Program-made: the position numbers and the translations under genes
The notes under the pieces: generated by a model
The model's database searches: none
Seen by the model: the letters and a program-made list of their open reading frames with translations, nothing else
What the model was told of the DNA's origin: nothing
From: Micromussa lordhowensis
Taxonomy: Eukaryota > Cnidaria > Anthozoa > Scleractinia > Lobophylliidae
DNA: 64,000 nt
NCBI GenBank assembly: GCA_964020085.1
Contig: OZ026595.1
Location: forward strand, 14,676,314 to 14,740,313
Reading direction: 5' to 3'
Shown: piece by piece, positions 1 to 13,800 of the stretch
How the letters are laid out: every line of letters begins with the position of its first letter
Numbering within the stretch: position 1 is the stretch's first letter

Positions 1-1290
1 CTGAGGTTTCAACTTCGGCTCCATTCAGAAACAATGAGTATTGTTAGCAAATATTTCACGTTTTAGCATCCCAGCGACACAGAGATTCTGTGAGAGCTAG
101 ACGAGTAGAAAGAGAAGGGAATCTCTATCTCACAGGGTATCCAACAATTTGTAATAGACTTTCCATTCATCATATACATATCGTACGTGTCACTCTGTTC
201 GCTAGCATCGATGATATGGCAAGACAATTAATTTGATACTAGTATTTGTGCTGAATTTGTAACCATGGAACACTTGATTTACTACTGAGAATTAAGCATA
301 ACAGATCACTAATGGTAAGGAAATAAACCCACCGGCACACAAAGTCACGCACAGACTACAGGTTAGAAGAAACTTGCAGAGGAAAGACTGCTTTCGTAGA
401 CTTGTGCGGTAGAACATCGTTCTCGCAGTAAACAGTGGTCACTTTCAATACGAAAGTCACATTATTGCGCTCCTTTTATACACCTTTGTTGTTATTTTTA
501 CTCATTACACGTCTATTTATTTATAGCTTTTGCGTAACCAGCAACTCTAATGAAGCCCAAAGCTGATTTTTAAAAATTCATTGGAAAAACAAAATGGTCG
601 TTCGTCGTTTAAATGTTATTGTTTTTTAGTAAACAGTGATTAAAACAGTAATAGGAGGTTGTGTGGTGTTATCTGAAGTTTTCGTACTAGTTCCGATCGA
701 CTACCCACTTAATCTAAAATGCTTGATCCAGTGGCTGTGTTAGCAATCAGTTAGGAGAGAAAAACAACGAATACCTGAGCTGTCCTGTTAGAGAAATGTT
801 CCTAGTGATTATTTGCTTTAGTCATCAGTAAATATACCCTGATACGCATGAATGTCGATAAGTTGATTGGTAGCTAATAACTGGCATACATTTGAAGACG
901 TCTAGACGTCGATTTTCGGTTTCGATTCTTGTAAAAATCAATGTTTCTCATTCCGTTGAGTTGTAACTAGTTGTTTCATCAGACCATCATTCCCCTTTTG
1001 TGAGGTTAGAATGTTTCCTCGTTGAAGCGTTTGATTCTGAGAAATAGATAAACTTTTCCGCGAAAAATTGCAACTTAGCAGAGAATACCTGACATTCCGC
1101 CTTCGTATTCGTAAGATCAAGGTTCAAATCCCTGGAAATTTGCCTAAAAATGAACGTCAATCTCTTTGTGATATCTCAGAAAACTTGAGAAAGAAAGGAA
1201 GGGTTTTTCCCCATTTTCTTGACGTCTCATGCGAGATTCATTTAACATTTTAACTTACCCTCGACTAAACGATTTAAATCAGTGCTTTAT
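1..1290. other. No recognisable gene
   Basis: AT-rich sequence with only short, non-conserved open frames on either strand. No repeat or RNA gene was recognised. Confidence 0.5.
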
Positions 1291-1305
1291 AAAATAACTG
1301 AGCCA

Positions 1306-1561
1306 CTACGCGCGCTCTCATTGGTCGATAGGTGTGTTTGGATGAGAGTATGTAAACACAGTTGTGACGTTTTAGAATCGCGCGTATTTTTAAGAATTAT
1401 CTTATAAAAACAATAGAGCACTTTTTTCGTGTTTACGTAGCCTCATCTAAACACTCGGAGGGTTGGGAGAATTTTCGAAAGTCGACTACGTCTCGGGTTT
1501 GCATAACTGTCTCGAATTCTCCCAACCCTCCTCGTGTTTAGATGAGGGTATATAAACACGG
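1306..1561. mobile_element. Foldback (hairpin) element, copy 1
   Basis: A long imperfect palindrome: the left arm 1428-1481 (GTGTTTACGTAGCCTCATCT, then AGGGTTGGGAGAATT) is complementary to the right arm 1513-1561, with a loop of about 30 bases. The DNA just upstream (1309-1430) has GCGCGCTCTCATTGGTC and AATCGCGCGT followed by TATAAAAACAATAGAGCAC. The element at 30056-30328 has the same head motifs with a different hairpin. Confidence 0.65.
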
Positions 1562-1565
1562 AAAG

Positions 1566-4080
1566 AGAAGGTTTATGCTATTCAGTGAGTAACTGATTGT
1601 AAATATACCATTTATTTAATTTGTAATACATAAAATTTCGTTCTTTATCCAAACAAAGGCCGTTTAAATCATTCATTCGAGTCTAGCGTCAATTACATGT
1701 AAACAAGAGATTGTAAAGGTAATCTGATGTCAAAAAATCAGAAACTAGTCTGGCGTATAGCCAGAATCCTGGGGAGGGGGAGGGTGGATAGCTACTTTTC
1801 ATATATTCCGCCTCTAAAATGAACTCTTTTATACTTGCAACGCTTGCAGCAGCGGATTCATTACCGTTGCGTGCACAAAAGTTGTTTAGCGCCCCCAGTC
1901 CGAAAAAATAATGATGGGATCATTGCGTATAAGTGAACTAAATCGTGGTTGGTCTCCTTAAAAAACTGACAAAATAGATTTTCCACACAAATTTTTTTCG
2001 CGGCGATTTTCTCAAATTTTCTGGCTCGAGTAACGAGCAACTAAAAGCAAATTCGACTTCTGAAAAATATGCCCCTCTGAAAATGAAAAGAACAAAAACT
2101 TGGAAACACCTACCCGTGGAACATAAATAGAAGAACAATGCGTAAACTGTGACTGTCCGCTGAGATGTTTTGCGAATTGAATCCATCATTAAATTACTCC
2201 TTACAACATACGACGACTGCTGAAATTAGCCTTCTGGACTGTAGGTAAGCTCTTAAAACCCCAAAGATGATGCAATAGACCTTTCGACTCGAAAGCGCGG
2301 TACTAACACGAAGGGAATTTCCCGGCCCTTTTAGGTTCTACAAGCAAACGACCATGACTAAAGGCATCTGGCAAGTATTTCCAACTGTATTTTGGAGAAA
2401 TAACTTTCTTCGCTTCTCACTAGCAACTCTTGTTCTGAGCTGTGTTTGAGGGAATGCTTTCATTAAGTCATACATTGACTGAATTGAACTTAACTTTGAA
2501 AATGAAAGTTTCATCGTTTTCACATTGATAACGACGTAGTTTCTCATACGTTGCGGGGCAAACACCTTCATTTTTACGGTCAAATTTGACATGACAAGGT
2601 CATCACGTGGAGATAAACCAGGAAAACCACATCTATTGCTTTTTTTTCTTTTCAATGAGTAATGCACATTGACACTGACTGTCAAAAACGATAATTTTTT
2701 TCATGCCAGTAACTCTACAAATGTACCCGAACAAGGAGATGCATCCGTCTGTCAACATGTCATTCTGTGCCGAAGCATTTTGTCAGTAGTTTAATTAAAA
2801 TTTCGTCGCATCCGTTTTTCTTGTTTACACTATTATTTTGTGTGCTTTCATAACACCGACTAGTGGAAGGGGATTTTTCCTTAACAGCACCTCGATCAGT
2901 GAATAACCGAACCTCACGAAATGAAGTAGATAGCAGGTTTTCAAAAGCTGTCAGATAATTCGTTTCTGTCGACACCCCAATTCTGGGCTTTTAGCAGTTC
3001 ATTGAGCATTCCCTTGTAGGGAAAAGGACATCACGATGATTAAATACAAAACGTACAATGGAGAAGGAAGATCAGAGGGTCGACCAATCAACGAGATGCG
3101 CGTTCGTACCCAGGACTGGGTGCAGGAGATCTAGCCAGATCTGAGTTCGAGCAGTTCGAGTTGGATATTTTGTGAATTGCTTGGTCAAGAATAATATATT
3201 TTTTAATTGGTTTATTTTTTTAAAATACGAAGTAATAAGTTCTTGCTAAAACATTTAGTTATAAAAACGAGCGATAAAAAATAAGAACGACGCTTCGACC
3301 GCTGCACTGTCATTTTCAAGTTAGAGTTCATGAATAAAATTCCGCATATATACAATTTCTAAAACAATGGGATGAAGGTAAAAGCTAAGTATTTACATAC
3401 GAACAATAAAAATAACAGAATGCGTAAATGAAGTGTAAATAAGAGGTGAAAAGAATGAAAACTGTTGGAAGTGTTAAGCAGACAGCTTAGCACGGGATAG
3501 AATCACTCTGTTTGTTTAATTTTGGCTTAAGGTTCCGAATGAAAAACATTTCAAAAAATCAAACAATCGAATTTGCTCGAGCACTTCCTCAGGACCCTAA
3601 AGTTCTTTGCGATTACTACGTACATGTTAACATTTGTAGAAATGGAAGGGTTTTTTCTCTTTCGTGAACGTTTCCAATTGGCTTCCCCCTGCGCGTAATT
3701 GAAACGCGAGATCGCACTACTCTTCGATTTCACTACATGCAATGGGCGTCATAAAATAACCTGCACTTTAAAAAATAATGCCAAAATTTCCATGAGAAGT
3801 TGATTATCAGCAACTAGAAGAAATAACTCAACTGCTGTAAGTTTGCCTGCAGACTTGATTCGCTAGTTCCTTCTGCTATCATCAGTACATACACAACCAA
3901 CAGCCAGCGTCCCATTACGTGAACGTCACGGGTCCGTCACAGAGCCATCACGAGTTTTACCAATGTAAAAAACTACGTGTATTAAATAATTGGTGAATTT
4001 CAACAGTCATAATGGCAATAGAAGAACCCTCAGTGGGATGGCTAATGGTATTCGATGATAGCCTGAGAGTAGGCTCTTAT
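1566..4080. other. No recognisable gene
   Basis: Short open frames only, none with recognisable protein features. A few homopolymer runs and no clear repeat structure. Confidence 0.45.
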
Positions 4081-4215
4081 CCAGACCCCTCACTGACTCG
4101 CTTCGCTCGCCGGACTTGTCTCTCGTGCCTTCGCCACAGGCGTTCTCTCGCCTTCCCGCTCCGCGTTCCCCCTCTTTTTTTGGTGTGCCATTTTTTTGTG
4201 CTGCGCCCTAACTAA
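4081..4215. repeat. GC-rich probable interspersed repeat
   Basis: An abrupt GC-rich block (CTCGCTTCGCTCGCCGGACT, then CTCTCGCCTTCCCGCTCCGC) in AT-rich DNA, with the look of a degenerate transposon end. No second copy in the window, so the repeat call is weak. Confidence 0.3.
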
Positions 4216-4440
4216 CTGGACGCCTGGTAGAGGCTCCTTTCCAGCTACCTCGAACTTTCCTACTTTTCCTACCTTAGTCACCAATCCTCTGTGGAAGGGG
4301 TAACTACAATAGCTTGGATGCTCAGCCAAAGGTTTGGTTACAAAGCCGCAGGAAAACACTTGAAACTTCCAGAAGTGACAACACAGAATATATAATTTGC
4401 GAATATTTGACGAAATATTTTTCGATTTCGGTTGGTGCCC

Positions 4441-4882
4441 ATGTCCTTGTTGGTTCAGTATGAAAAGAAGTTCCATGGCAGCCGCGGATCTTTCTCATCT
4501 GACGATTCATCTGTTGATTTGGGTTTAGGATTCGGGTTTAAGCCAGGCGGGCTTCCAAAGTGCGAGGACGATTCAATCAGCGCCGGCTTAGAGATATTTA
4601 CCTTATTGAATCCAACAGCACCGACAGAGCCAGAAGAGACTCTTGAAAAGGTTGAACAGCGATGCAAGCCTTTCACGTGGAAAGGTAGTTTACAAGAGAG
4701 CGTGGAACATTTGAAAGAAATAAAGGGTGGGTTAGCCAGATTCTCGAGGTGGGGTTTACCCAAAAGGAGTCTCTCCCTAAAGCTGAAGAAAAGGGCAAAC
4801 AGTGAAAGTACGTTAAACAACGATGATGTTAAAGTTACTAAAGAAAATACACGGGGATTGCGAAGGATAAATTCTGCCAGAG
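4441..4882 (+). CDS. CCDC125: CCDC125-like exon 1 (residues 1-147)
   Basis: Begins ATGTCCTTGTTG. It encodes a Ser/Asp-rich N terminus with the conserved LGFGFKPGG and a basic SLSLKLKKR stretch, then leaves one base (G) at a GTAAGC donor. No intron was recognised upstream, so 5' UTR exons are unknown. Confidence 0.8.
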
Positions 4883-7800
4883 GTAAGCTATAATACAGTG
4901 GTAAATATAAATAATAATTGTTATAAATGCATGAACGTTTGTCAATAACAAAAAGTTGGGTGTGTGACTGTTTTTGTTGCGAGTCCAGATTAAAGAATCA
5001 CCTACAGAACAACAATTCGACGTTTCGTTATATTAGGTTCACTTTGACAGGATCATTTTCTTAGGGTTAAATCCACAATGCTTGAAAAGTTTAATAAAAA
5101 ATGGAATTCAGTTGGACTACTAGCCGGTAGACTATGCGATCGAAGGTATTTAATTAAACAGGTGGATGTTACAGCTGGCTGGTTAGGGGAGACTTTATCA
5201 AAATAACAATTATGTTGGGATGTTGAGAATCATGTCATACTTGAGACTGAATGAACTTGCCTTACACAAATTGTTATATTAGGAATCACCCATGCAATAG
5301 CACCACGTTTTTCTGTGGTTGTGTAATTGCGGGCGACCAGCGGAGCCCGCAATCCTAATCTCAACATTGGTTTCAAACGCATGCGCGGCAGTTATATAGC
5401 CTTGCAGTGACTCGAATTTAGCAAAAAAAGTCGTCCTTCCAAATATTTGTCCTTAGGGACACTAAGAACCAATGAAATGAAAGGACGTAATTTTAGCACA
5501 GGCGCTTTGACCACGCGAGACAAACACGAAGCAGCAGTAATTTGAGCACAGGCGTTCTGACCGCTAGAAACCAACACCAAGCAGAAGACAATTCTCACCA
5601 AAGCATAGCTGTTCACATTCCATAGTCAATGATCTTTAATGTAGTTGAAGGGTCAAATAATATGTAAAAAAAAAAAAAATTTCGCCTTTTCTTGAAGCCA
5701 AGAATGTCAAGAATCACGTGCAGTTCATGCAGAAGTGGCGGTCCATAAATTGGAATGCACACAACACAATTTTATCACGTGGACGACGTCTATTTCGTCG
5801 AAGAATCACGTGCAGCTCATGCATAGCTGGCGCGCCGTCCAATCAAAATCGAGCGTGTGAACTTGTGATCGGAACGTTTCCTGTCCGTGTCTGTTGTTGT
5901 CGGGTTACATCAAATGACCTTTACTAAATCAATATGTCCATTTTATAATCAACAGTGCTTTTATTTACAACGTGAAAAAAATAACCATTTTGTCAAACCC
6001 AACACAAAATAAAATAGAACTAGTGTATAATCAAACTGGTGTTACTGTTTCACAAGGTCAGTAAAACCACTCTTAGGTCCCTTTGTCTCGTTTTAGGGAA
6101 AACAATCACCCACACTATGCAACCCTTTATTGCCTACAAATATAAATGCCCAAAATGGAAAAAGAACACAACGCCACTGTTTTACAATGAATTCGTTAAC
6201 CTCAGTGAAACAAATCATGCATAGCCCTCGCCCGCACTTCCTAACCTGTGGTTATTACTAGTTTTATAACTAATTTGTTTTGGTATACATGTAGTACGGA
6301 TTAGAAACACCCACTTTATAATGACCACCTTGTTTATGTATCATTCAAATAATAAAAAAACAACAACAGGAATCTGTTTATTAAGCCACCTCACTAATAT
6401 GGCTAGATTTTTGTGGAATTCCTACATTGTATGTAATATCATTTTTTTATGTAACAAGTTAAGGTGGCTCGCTGTAGTTTTGCAATCTATTGCACGCTGA
6501 GGATGAAAGCTCAAGTAATCTGCAGGCGCCCAAAGGAAAATGTCAGTGTTTTTCAATGGGTAACCCGAACACACTGACCCCCACTACAGACTGGGTCCTC
6601 GGACTTGGGGCAGTGTTCTCGGGTTACCCTTTTCAAAATAGTTTATGACGTCAACATGAGCACAAAAAGCAAAACTGACAGTGTATTTTCTTGTGTTTCC
6701 TTCGGTGAAGTTTTGTAAAATTTGGCAGACTGGTAGTAAATGTTTTACCATAGTTGGAGCTCATTTTTCAGGGAAATCTATTAACCAGTTTTTTGCAGCA
6801 GTAAAAGACATAAATTTGCAAAAGTAAAAAAAATGCCTTTACAAATCCTTCTTTTCCCGTGTTTAAAATTAGTATCCTGCAGGATGCAATATGCTGTGAA
6901 AAGTTTGGAAGATTTCACAGGAAATTGAAGAAAATCACAAATAAAGCCATAAAAACAGTAAAAAACACATTTGCTTGGGCATTTACAATTCAAGACTGAA
7001 ACCCAAAATTTTAACAGAGATGATAGTGAAACCTTTTGTAACAGTGTTGGAAACAAAATTTTGTTCACTCGCCCGGTGTTATTTTTACTCGCCCAGAAAG
7101 ATACCTCCCCTCCCTCAAAAATATATCCACAAATGATTCACAAACCTTATGCGCCTACTGGCACACACAGACTGGATGAAATGATTCACAAACCATACTT
7201 TTGTGGTGTCTTGTAATCAATTAGGCCTAGCTTACCATTTTGTATTGAGCTTTCTTGTTCTGGTCCATTTACGAGATGCCTCTGTAGGATCATGGACCGA
7301 TTTTGCTGTTTAATCCTAGTTTTTACCATCAACTTTTATCAGTCCTTGGAAATTTTCCCACATTTCCATAGTTAACTGCAGAACAACAAGTAAATTAACA
7401 GCTGTGCACTAGACAATTTGTATATATCCATAGAATCGAGACATTGGAGTAAAGAAATTGTTAGCATGTGGATTACTGATACTTTTTCCTTCAATGAAAA
7501 GTTACAAAGATGACTACAACGAAGGAACTTTGATTTTCAAAAGGTCATCTATCGGTATTCCAGCATGAATCTTCAAGAGCAAGCAAATCTTCAATAGGTC
7601 ATTTCCAAGTTCCCTTTTTGTCTCCGTGTCAAAACGAGTCTATGTGCGAAACCGTTCATATGAAAATGAGTTCTGCCTACAGGTTTGTTTTCATGCAAAG
7701 CATTTTTATTTGAATGGTTTCGCATTTAGACTCATTTTGAATCAGAGGCACAAGGGAACTTGGAAATGGCCTATTCTCATACACTAAATACTGCCAACTC

Positions 7801-10800
7801 AAATAGAGACCAGCACTATCACTTCATACACATGTAACCGTTATATAGGAATATTAGAAAAAGGTTAAAAACACTCTGGTAAGTTTTCATTTAGAGATGT
7901 TCTTCCTAAAATGGAAAATGAAAATAAAAAGGAGTACCGGTAATATCAATATGTAAGCTGAAATAATTTCGCCAGACAGGACTGGGTGTAAAAGCAAATG
8001 TAAAAACAGCATTAAAAACATAATACTTGCATGCACAGTGCCGTAAATGATTACCCTTGGAGCCATCTTAAGATCCAGTAAACATGACTATGCAAATAAT
8101 TCTAAAAATAGATTGAATAAATGTAGGTGTGTTCTTTTACACGACAAAACAAAACAATTTTTTGCTATACTTTCCTGCTATATGACAGCAGATCAATCGG
8201 TAATGACTTAATCGGTAATAATTTCACGGCATGATGTTTGTCAAAATTACGAGTATACCATTTGATTACTTCTTAAGGTATCAGTGTACCCCAAATTTGA
8301 TCATTTTTCCAAAAAATTTTTTTTGCTTTTTCAGATAGATCGTATTGCAATCTTTCATTTAAAAAAATTCTATAAAGGAAGTATTGATCCTAAGCGAAGT
8401 TATTAACAGAAAACGTTTCTTCCCATTAATTATCTCTAATTGATAGCTGTCAACACGTTGTCACGAGAAGTAAACTTGCATCACGTGACAGACACGATGT
8501 TCACGAGTTTCACACGTTTGTGTTTGTATTTCTAAAATTGGTCGTCGACTTGCTGCTTCGAGTGTTTTGCTTTTGCATATTTTAGATTGAAAAGTTTATG
8601 GTATTTCTATACCCCGATTCTTGCATTTCTCTAATCATGAGTTGTTTGGCGCTTTCGCCGTTCAAACTTGTAACTTCTTGATCTGCACGCGTACGTGCCC
8701 GTTCGTTTCCTGTCCCTTGTTTATGAGAACGCTTTTTACTTGTCTTCGGCATCATTCAACCTGTTTCGTTAGATGGATGGTGAATCTGCATTAGCAATTG
8801 AAAGACATTTAAAACATGGAAAATGAAAAATTAAACAAAAATTATTTCCTTACTAACCTATGTGGAATCCAGATCTTCCAAAGGATATTTCCCACCAGGA
8901 GCAACATTTGAGCCCGCTTTGTTATTGATATGAGCTCTATTGTCAAAGTAAACTGAGCCTTTACTTGTCTATCAACGGGTAGTTAACTTTCACACGTTTT
9001 GTGTAATTATCTCATTACACTGGAAGAACGCCCGAAAGTATATTTTTCTTCGTATCTCGAAACGAAAATTTCAGCAAGTGAGGCGCACATTTTGAGTTCG
9101 TTTCCGGCGAGTTTTCAACGTTTTTCACTGAAATTTGGAGAGAATGTTGCCCGATAATCAGGCAAAAAAAACGGTGTTGGCTTCTGTCCAAAGTTATGAC
9201 CTTTTTAGTGAAGAGAATGCATGTTTTATCAACTCCCAATGTTTAACTGCATGTCAGAAACAAACCAGACAAGTAATCAAAATTTCCTGACACCATTTTT
9301 TAGAGAAAGGTGTCAAGAAGACATAGCGATGTTGATTGTGTTCTCCCGATCAAATCTGACCGGAAACAAACTTGATTAGTGAACCTCTGTACTTTGGGAA
9401 ATAGCGCGCTATATTTGGAAAACCGTACATTTTTTTATGTCGATGCATATACCTTCGTAATCTACAATTATTAAGCTCTCAGAAAATATATACTTTATTG
9501 GGGTTTGCGTCAAACGTCCGACTGTAAAGCGGGGCCAAAGAATGATGGTCATTTGGGGTACACTGATACCTTAATATCATTGATGACAAATTATGTTTAC
9601 AATCTTTGGGTTTTGACTTGTTTATTTTATCGAGAAATTTCACACCAAACGTTGGCATGGCTACTTGGTAATTTCACTGAAATTTTGCACCAAAATTAAG
9701 GAGTAATTTGTCACCAGTGATATTATGTAATTTAGTGAAATTCGCAACAAAAATTGGAATCATGGAATTGGGAGGTATAAAGGGTTTACTGGCCAAGTTT
9801 CTTATTTATGGTTTCATTATTTAGGGAAGCATTAATATATGTTAACTAATTTTTTAAAGAAATTTTTCGTTATTTTTGGTTTTATTGTTTTTGTTATTTT
9901 TGGTTTTGTCCCTTTACATACTCAAACATTATTGATATTTCAAACAATTTACCTGATGTGAGTGATATATAATAAATATGGTAAGTAAACGTTATTTGTT
10001 TCACTTTTAATTCACTTCTTTTCGTATTGATTCCTATACTTGCACACAGTGGAGAGAAGATCATTGGTTGAAGATGATGAGTACCGTGCACTTCAGTGCA
10101 AACTTTTTAAAGCCAGACAGGTAAGTTGAATTTAACCAGGTTTATGTTACTGTTGGCCCCCACTAATTTCCAATTCCCAGTTATTTCGAACTCAAAACCA
10201 TTTCCCTTGGATATGCCCTCTAGTCATTTACTATCAGTTATTTAGAACTCCCTCTACTTTCTCTGTATCCCAACCAACTCAAAGACCTCCTGACCTATGA
10301 AACATTGTAAATGTCCCCACAATGTAAATGACCCCACCTATATGACATACACCTGCAGTAGTAAGGGGAAAGTTAAGAACATACTACGATTATCAGTTGA
10401 GTAAGAAGTGACAGAGCTCTGTTGACAGAGTTTTGAAGTTAAAATTACAGTGTTGCCTCAGGCAACTCTCCTCATTTTCAATGGTAACAATATCGTTGCC
10501 TGTAATTTTGCACGCTTTGCTGCCAGTGACATCAAAGGCCAACAAGTTGTCACTAGAAATGGAGCCAGTTGCCAGTGGCAACAACATAAGTTGAACGTTA
10601 ATTGTAGATAATCTGAGTAGTAGGTGATCCCTATTTTACTGATTTGGTAAAATCTCTATTTTGCTGATTCCTGTGATGTTCACCAATCATTCCTGACTTA
10701 TGGAACTTAAACACAACATGGTGATATGCTCTTCGCTTACCGATACAGTATAAAAACTTAAGAGGGCTGTTCAGCAAATTTATTCAATTTGCAGTACAGA

Positions 10801-13800
10801 TTGCATGTATGGAAAGATCTTTGTAATCGTTTGTTTACTATGAGGCTCAATTACTTGTTTTTCTCAATTCTTAGGAAATCGAAACTTTAACGCTAGATTT
10901 AGAAGCTTGTCAGCAGCAACTTCAAAGCAAATATGGTGCTGTTAAAATCATCCAAAGTTTGTCTCGTTTGGAGCAGGCGCGACAAAAGCAACATTCCAGA
11001 AAGGCATTGGAAGCAAGCAAGAAACTTGAGCAGGTCAGTTCACTGGGAGTCCATGTGGTGATCTTGGTGTTGTCTCTATGGTGATGAGAATTAAGAATTT
11101 TAAACTGCTATGGAAAACATGTAGGAAGGCATGTTGGCCTTATATTTTATTAGTATCCTAGTCACGGTCATTGTGTCGTGTTCTTGGGTAAGAATTTGCT
11201 CTCACAGTGCCTGGTGCCGCACAGGAGTTGAAATAATTACATAGAGCAATCTACAAAACTGCCAGGGTGGGATACCCTGCTGTGGTCTAGCATCTAGCTA
11301 ATTCCCAAGGAGAAGCTACACTCCAAATTCCTTGTAGCTATAAAGTGCATAATGTGTTGGCTACCGTACTCAATGAGGAGACTAGTTTAATTTAAGCATC
11401 TTGAGAGTTGCTAACCAACTTCTCAAGTATACCTACATGTATTACCAGTACTCAAATAACAATAACGCAGCAGCAATATAAATGTCTCTTGAATGTAAGG
11501 GGGCTCTTGTTCAGTAGTTGGAGGGGGTGGGCACTAGTAATTGAGGGTTAAAGTGGTTTACAAATTAACACAGTCTACAGCTAGTAAATTTATTAGACAG
11601 TACAGTGCTGTAGTGTTGTTTGAAGTTCTTCTTAACTGGTACATTTTTTTCATTCAATATTATTTAGGAGGTGAATTTTCTCCAGTGGGAGCTTGAGCTG
11701 AAGCAAAGTTACTTGCTGGACAGTGAACAAACCTGGGCTGAGAGGTTTGACAGAGTGGCCACAGAAAATGCCGCTCTGATGGTTGCACTTCAGACGAGAT
11801 CTGATGAACTGAGAAAGGTTGCCATGGAGAAAATGAGTGAGTGACATGTCATTAAAGGGTTGGATAAATAATGGTAAATAAATATATTACTTAAAAATTC
11901 AAGGAAAGACAATGCTGTTCAAAATACTTTTTCATCACCAGGGCCCAGTTGTTCAAAGGATGTACATGTGTAACACTATACACCGGTTGAGTCGCTATCC
12001 GGTGGGTAAGGGTCGACAAAACAAACTACACTATCCACTGCATGTATGTAGTTATTTATATCTGGCTAATAGCATTACCCAGCCAGAAAAAGGAGTTCAT
12101 TTCAAAATGTTTTTCAGCACTCATGCGTGACCGTGATGAGTTAGCAGCTGCACTGGAAGTTCGAGACAGGATAAAATATGACCTGAGCACTCCGGAAAGG
12201 GAAGAAATCTTGTCAACGGGAGATCTCATTATTGAGGTGAGTAATTTAGAACTGTTAATTAGTCTTATGCCTCCTTATTGAGCACTGTACGTATTAACAA
12301 ATTAAAAACATGTGAAGGCAAGGATTTTCAGCAGTAATATTGAAATAAAGGTAGAAATATGTATGTTTGGTCAAAGGAATAGATAGTCAGAAACCAAAAA
12401 TATGTCATGGACAGCTTGCCTTATTGTTACTGGTAACTGTTTTCAGCCCGCTCATCTGCTGCATGTGGGAGGCGCGGTGGCCTCATGGTTAGTGTGCTCG
12501 ACTCCGGAGCGAGCGGTCCGGGTTCGAGCCCTGGCTGGGGACAGTGTGTTGTGTTCTTGGGCAAGACACTTTACTTTCACAGTGCCTCTCTCCACCCAGG
12601 TGTATAAATGGGTACCTGCTATTTGTTGGGGAAACCTAACAAAATTGCGGGGAAGTGACCTGCGATGGACTAGCATCCTGTCCAGGGGAAGTAGAAATAC
12701 TTCTAGCCGCTTAATGCTACAGAAACCGGGATAAGCTCCGGCAGCTATGAGCCAGCCTTGTCTCCAAGGCTTCACATCTGCTGCATACATTCAGTCACAT
12801 TGTTAACCACTCATTATTCATCATTCTTGAAGTAAATTAACTTTTAGAGATTTTCTTATTTTCACTACTTCAGTATGCTTGATAAAATATGTGCCGTTAT
12901 CTTAAAGCTTTACAGATAAAATTATTGGAACCCCCTCACTGTAGATTTTGTTTTGCTTTATGATTAAACACAGTTAGCAACTCTTGGTGCCTGTCAGTGC
13001 AGGGGAAAAAAGCAAGAGCCCTGTGCATGTGCAAGGGCTGCAGTGGATGCTAAAAGAGACATTGCAAAACTCAAACACGAGGTAATTATGTCAGTAATGA
13101 TAGCGGAGCTCTGGCCGCCAAGTGGAGCCCCATACCCATATAGGAAAGAAAAGGAAACCCATGAATTGATTTTCTCATGGTTTTCATGGCTAGCGGTATT
13201 GGTCGTGGGCGCGTATGCACCATGAAGATGGTGACAGCGATGACAAAGTCGCACAAGATGGCGGCCATACTCCAGCTAATAGGTTGACGGAGACACGCAC
13301 ACTTGGTTTATAGCGTCCTTCTGCTGACCAACTGACCAAGTGCTAGTTTCCGATTGGATCGCGGGCTTGTGTCAGGTTAACTTGTCACAGGCTCAAGTTT
13401 AGAGCTCGTCAAGGTCACTTTTTTAAGTTGACCACTGACCAAGTGCTAGTTTCCGATTGGATCGCGGGATTGTGTTAGGTTAACTTGTTGTAAACAGGGC
13501 CGGGATGTTCGGAAGCCAGTTAATGCTAACCCATTATTATAAAAGTTAACCGAGAAATAAATTTTTGTTGTATACAAATGTTTTTCACTGCTATTGTTTT
13601 GTGTATTTTAAAGACCTTGAGATTATTCAAACTCAAAGCAGTAGGCCAATCAACATAAACAGAAAACCTCACTGTAAAGTTACAACAATCAAATCAAAAT
13701 TCCTTCAGCATCAGAGGCAGAGATAATGCAGAAGTGAAACTTGATGTGGATGATGTTGGAACTAATTAAAGTACACTGTAATGCCATAACCAACTGACAA

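Noticed and set aside
12402..12790. Protein-coding frames on both strands
   Set aside because: They coincide with the SINE at 12465-12774 and have no family features.
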